From: Proteles cristata cristata
Taxonomy: Eukaryota > Chordata > Mammalia > Carnivora > Hyaenidae
Reading direction: 5' to 3'
DNA: 64,000 nucleotides
Assembly (NCBI GenBank): GCA_017311185.1
Contig: JAESUZ010000343.1
Span: forward strand, 310,001 to 374,000
Made by a program: the position numbers and the translations under genes
The notes under the pieces: model-generated
Databases searched by the model: none
What the model was told of the DNA's origin: nothing
The model's input: only the letters and a program-made list of their open reading frames with translations
Shown here: positions 62,749 to 64,000 of the stretch, in pieces
Numbering within the stretch: position 1 is the stretch's first letter
Layout of the letters: every line of letters starts with the position of its first letter

Positions 62749-63078
62749 GTACTGCCTTTTTACTCTATAAACTGCTTTGTATTAATATACCCCTGAGCCC
62801 CATTCCATGTTTTGGTTTGAGTGCTCCTGGTTTGCAAACTGTTTTTTTGGTGTGTGCACAATACAATTTTACTAATTATTATTTCAGTGATTCATTGGTT
62901 TTACTTCTGTTTTTTTTCCTAAACTTTTGACCTAAAAGGCAATCTCCTTCATTGCCTGCAGCCTTTGGAAAAGTCTGTCCCACAATTGCCTCCTGACAGT
63001 GGGTGCTATCTAGGAAAAATTAAAAGAGCACAGAGCTCCATTTTACAGCTGGGTTTCCTTTGGGTGCAAAAAGTAAAA
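62749..63078. other. Unassigned sequence
   Basis: No repeat recognised. Confidence 0.5.
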
Positions 63079-63178
63079 TAGGGTGCCTGGGTGGCTCAAT
63101 GGTTAAGAATCCAACTCTTGATTTCGGCTCATGTCGTGATCACATGGTTCATGAGTTTGAGCTTGGATGGGCTCAGTG
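63079..63178 (+). mobile_element. SINEC head-only fragment
   Basis: GGGTGCCTGGGTGGCTCAAT, GGTTAAGAATCCAACTCTTG, ATTTCGGCTCATGTCGTGAT, CACATGGTTCATGAGTTTGAG, GGGCTCAGTG, then the match stops. The CT-rich half and A-tail are absent; 63179 onward is unrelated. Older CTCTTGATTT subfamily. Confidence 0.88.
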
Positions 63179-63439
63179 TTTTCCTAGGGAGACCACAGGA
63201 CTCAGCAGTTCCCAGGTTATCAGACTCCCAGAAGGCAGCATATACAGGCTTTTCCCAGGCCGCATATGCCAACATGATTTTGCAAAGACCTCAGGACAGT
63301 TTCCAAATGTTTTCAGAGAAGAATGCCTCCCAAATCCTGGAAGGTTAGTGATGTCAAATATCTGATATTTGGGTTACACTAACATTTTTCAGCACTGTGT
63401 ACTGTAAGAGCCACTTTCATGCATGCACGAGTTTATATT
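63179..63439. other. Unassigned sequence
   Basis: Follows the broken SINE directly. Frames at 63060-63365 and 63091-63348 combine SINE head and this sequence; no domain recognised. Confidence 0.45.
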
Positions 63440-63600
63440 GTCTTTACATCAATGCTGAGCAGTAGGCATGATTACCTCGTAGATGAGGAACGCATGGCTC
63501 ATTGAGGTTTGGCAACTTAAAGTCACATTCAGTGTTATGGAACTGAGCTTCAAACTCAGATCTTTGGACTCTAATTCACTTTCCACTAATTCACACTCAC
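63440..63600 (-). mobile_element. MIR SINE relic
   Basis: GATTACCTCGTAGATGAGGA, ACGCATGGCTCATTGAGGTTT, CAACTTAAAGTCACATTCAG, GAGCTTCAAACTCAGATCTTT and GGACTCTAATTCACTTTCC follow the MIR core in reverse complement. Confidence 0.78.
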
Positions 63601-63779
63601 GCCACTTCTCAGCTTGTGACTTATATTCCAGTCCTCACCGCTAATCCTTCAGGAGCTTTCTATTTTCACACCTGCCTAAATCCAATAATGAGACTGGCCA
63701 ATCGTAGTTCTCCGAAATGGCCACAATGGCATTTCCAGTTGCACTTGCCCTTCCAGACACTTGTCATTCTCCCCTGAAT

Positions 63780-64000
63780 ATGCGAAGCCTCTTCCTATCA
63801 CTCCCTGCCCTTGAACCTGGATCTGCCTTTATGACTGACTGAAAATGAATGTGGTAGAAGTGATGTCATACGGCTACCAGGCTATGTAGTGAATGGCCAC
63901 TCAGCTTCCTCTGTCTCTGTCTCTATGTGTCTTTGTCTCTCCCTCCTTCACAGCATGCACATGGGAGCCCAAAGTGACAGGATGTGCAATATGCTGAAGC
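63780..64000 (+). mobile_element. MLT1-like ERVL-MaLR LTR relic, cut by window edge
   Basis: GACTGACTGAAAATGAATGTGG, TAGAAGTGATGTCATACGGC, GGCCACTCAGCTTCCTCTGTC and ATGGGAGCCCAAAGTGACAG follow the MLT1 block 'accaatagaatgtggcagaagtgatgctgtgtgac...aggc...gcagcttcc...' in sense orientation. A CTCTGT-rich piece (63909-63945) sits in it. This is a non-coding LTR relic; no retroviral gene is visible in the window. Confidence 0.65.

Noticed and set aside
63780..64000. Endogenous retrovirus with genes
   Set aside because: Only an MLT1-like LTR relic is visible, with no coding region in the window.

Overview
This window is nuclear DNA from a carnivore, most probably a cat-family (felid) species. The basis is about thirty copies of a tRNA-Lys-derived SINE of the carnivore CAN/SINEC family, many in the form typical of cats (head close to GGGGCGCCTGGGTGGCTCAG, internal GGTTCGAGCCC, CT-rich 3' half, AATAAATAAAACATT before the A-tail). 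The DNA is AT-rich. I found no convincing protein-coding gene, no tRNA, rRNA or snRNA gene, no CpG island and no CRISPR-like array. The longest open frames are either repeat-derived or look like chance stops-free stretches. The window is best read as intergenic sequence or the inside of a very large intron. Family names given here are from recognition of consensus-like motifs by eye, not from a RepeatMasker run.

Layout. 0-9 kb is SINE-dense, with six + strand copies, plus an old MIR, an L2-like piece, a hAT DNA transposon and two microsatellite blocks. 8.6-11.5 kb is a decayed ancient L1 (ORF2 plus 3' end), interrupted by two SINE pieces and internally rearranged. 11.5-24 kb is mostly unique sequence with scattered SINEs, one tandem SINE pair (15.9-16.4 kb) and old L1 pieces (17.3-18.5 kb). 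24.3-25.1 kb is a younger carnivore L1 3' end on the minus strand. 25-38 kb mixes MIRs, MER5A-like and LTR-like relics, SINEs and two L1 3' ends, one with a 5' inversion (35.1-35.5 kb). 38.4-39.1 kb is a head-to-tail plus inverted SINE cluster. 39.1-43.9 kb is notably repeat-poor and holds homeodomain-type AT-rich stretches and two weak exon-like signatures. 44-64 kb alternates SINEs, MIRs and unique sequence. A young 5'-truncated L1 sits inside a MIR at 50.7-51.1 kb, and an MLT1-like LTR runs off the right edge.

History readable from nesting. The oldest layer is MIR, L2, hAT/MER5A and L1M; a middle layer holds LTR relics and older SINEs; the youngest layer is SINEs and L1s with near-perfect target-site duplications. 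Six SINE copies share one diagnostic set and are the best candidates for recent, possibly polymorphic insertions. I did not find a previously undescribed biological system. The most checkable novelties are the young SINE subfamily, the twin-primed L1, the inverted SINE cluster, the split MIR at 59 kb, and several candidate conserved non-coding or exon-like stretches.
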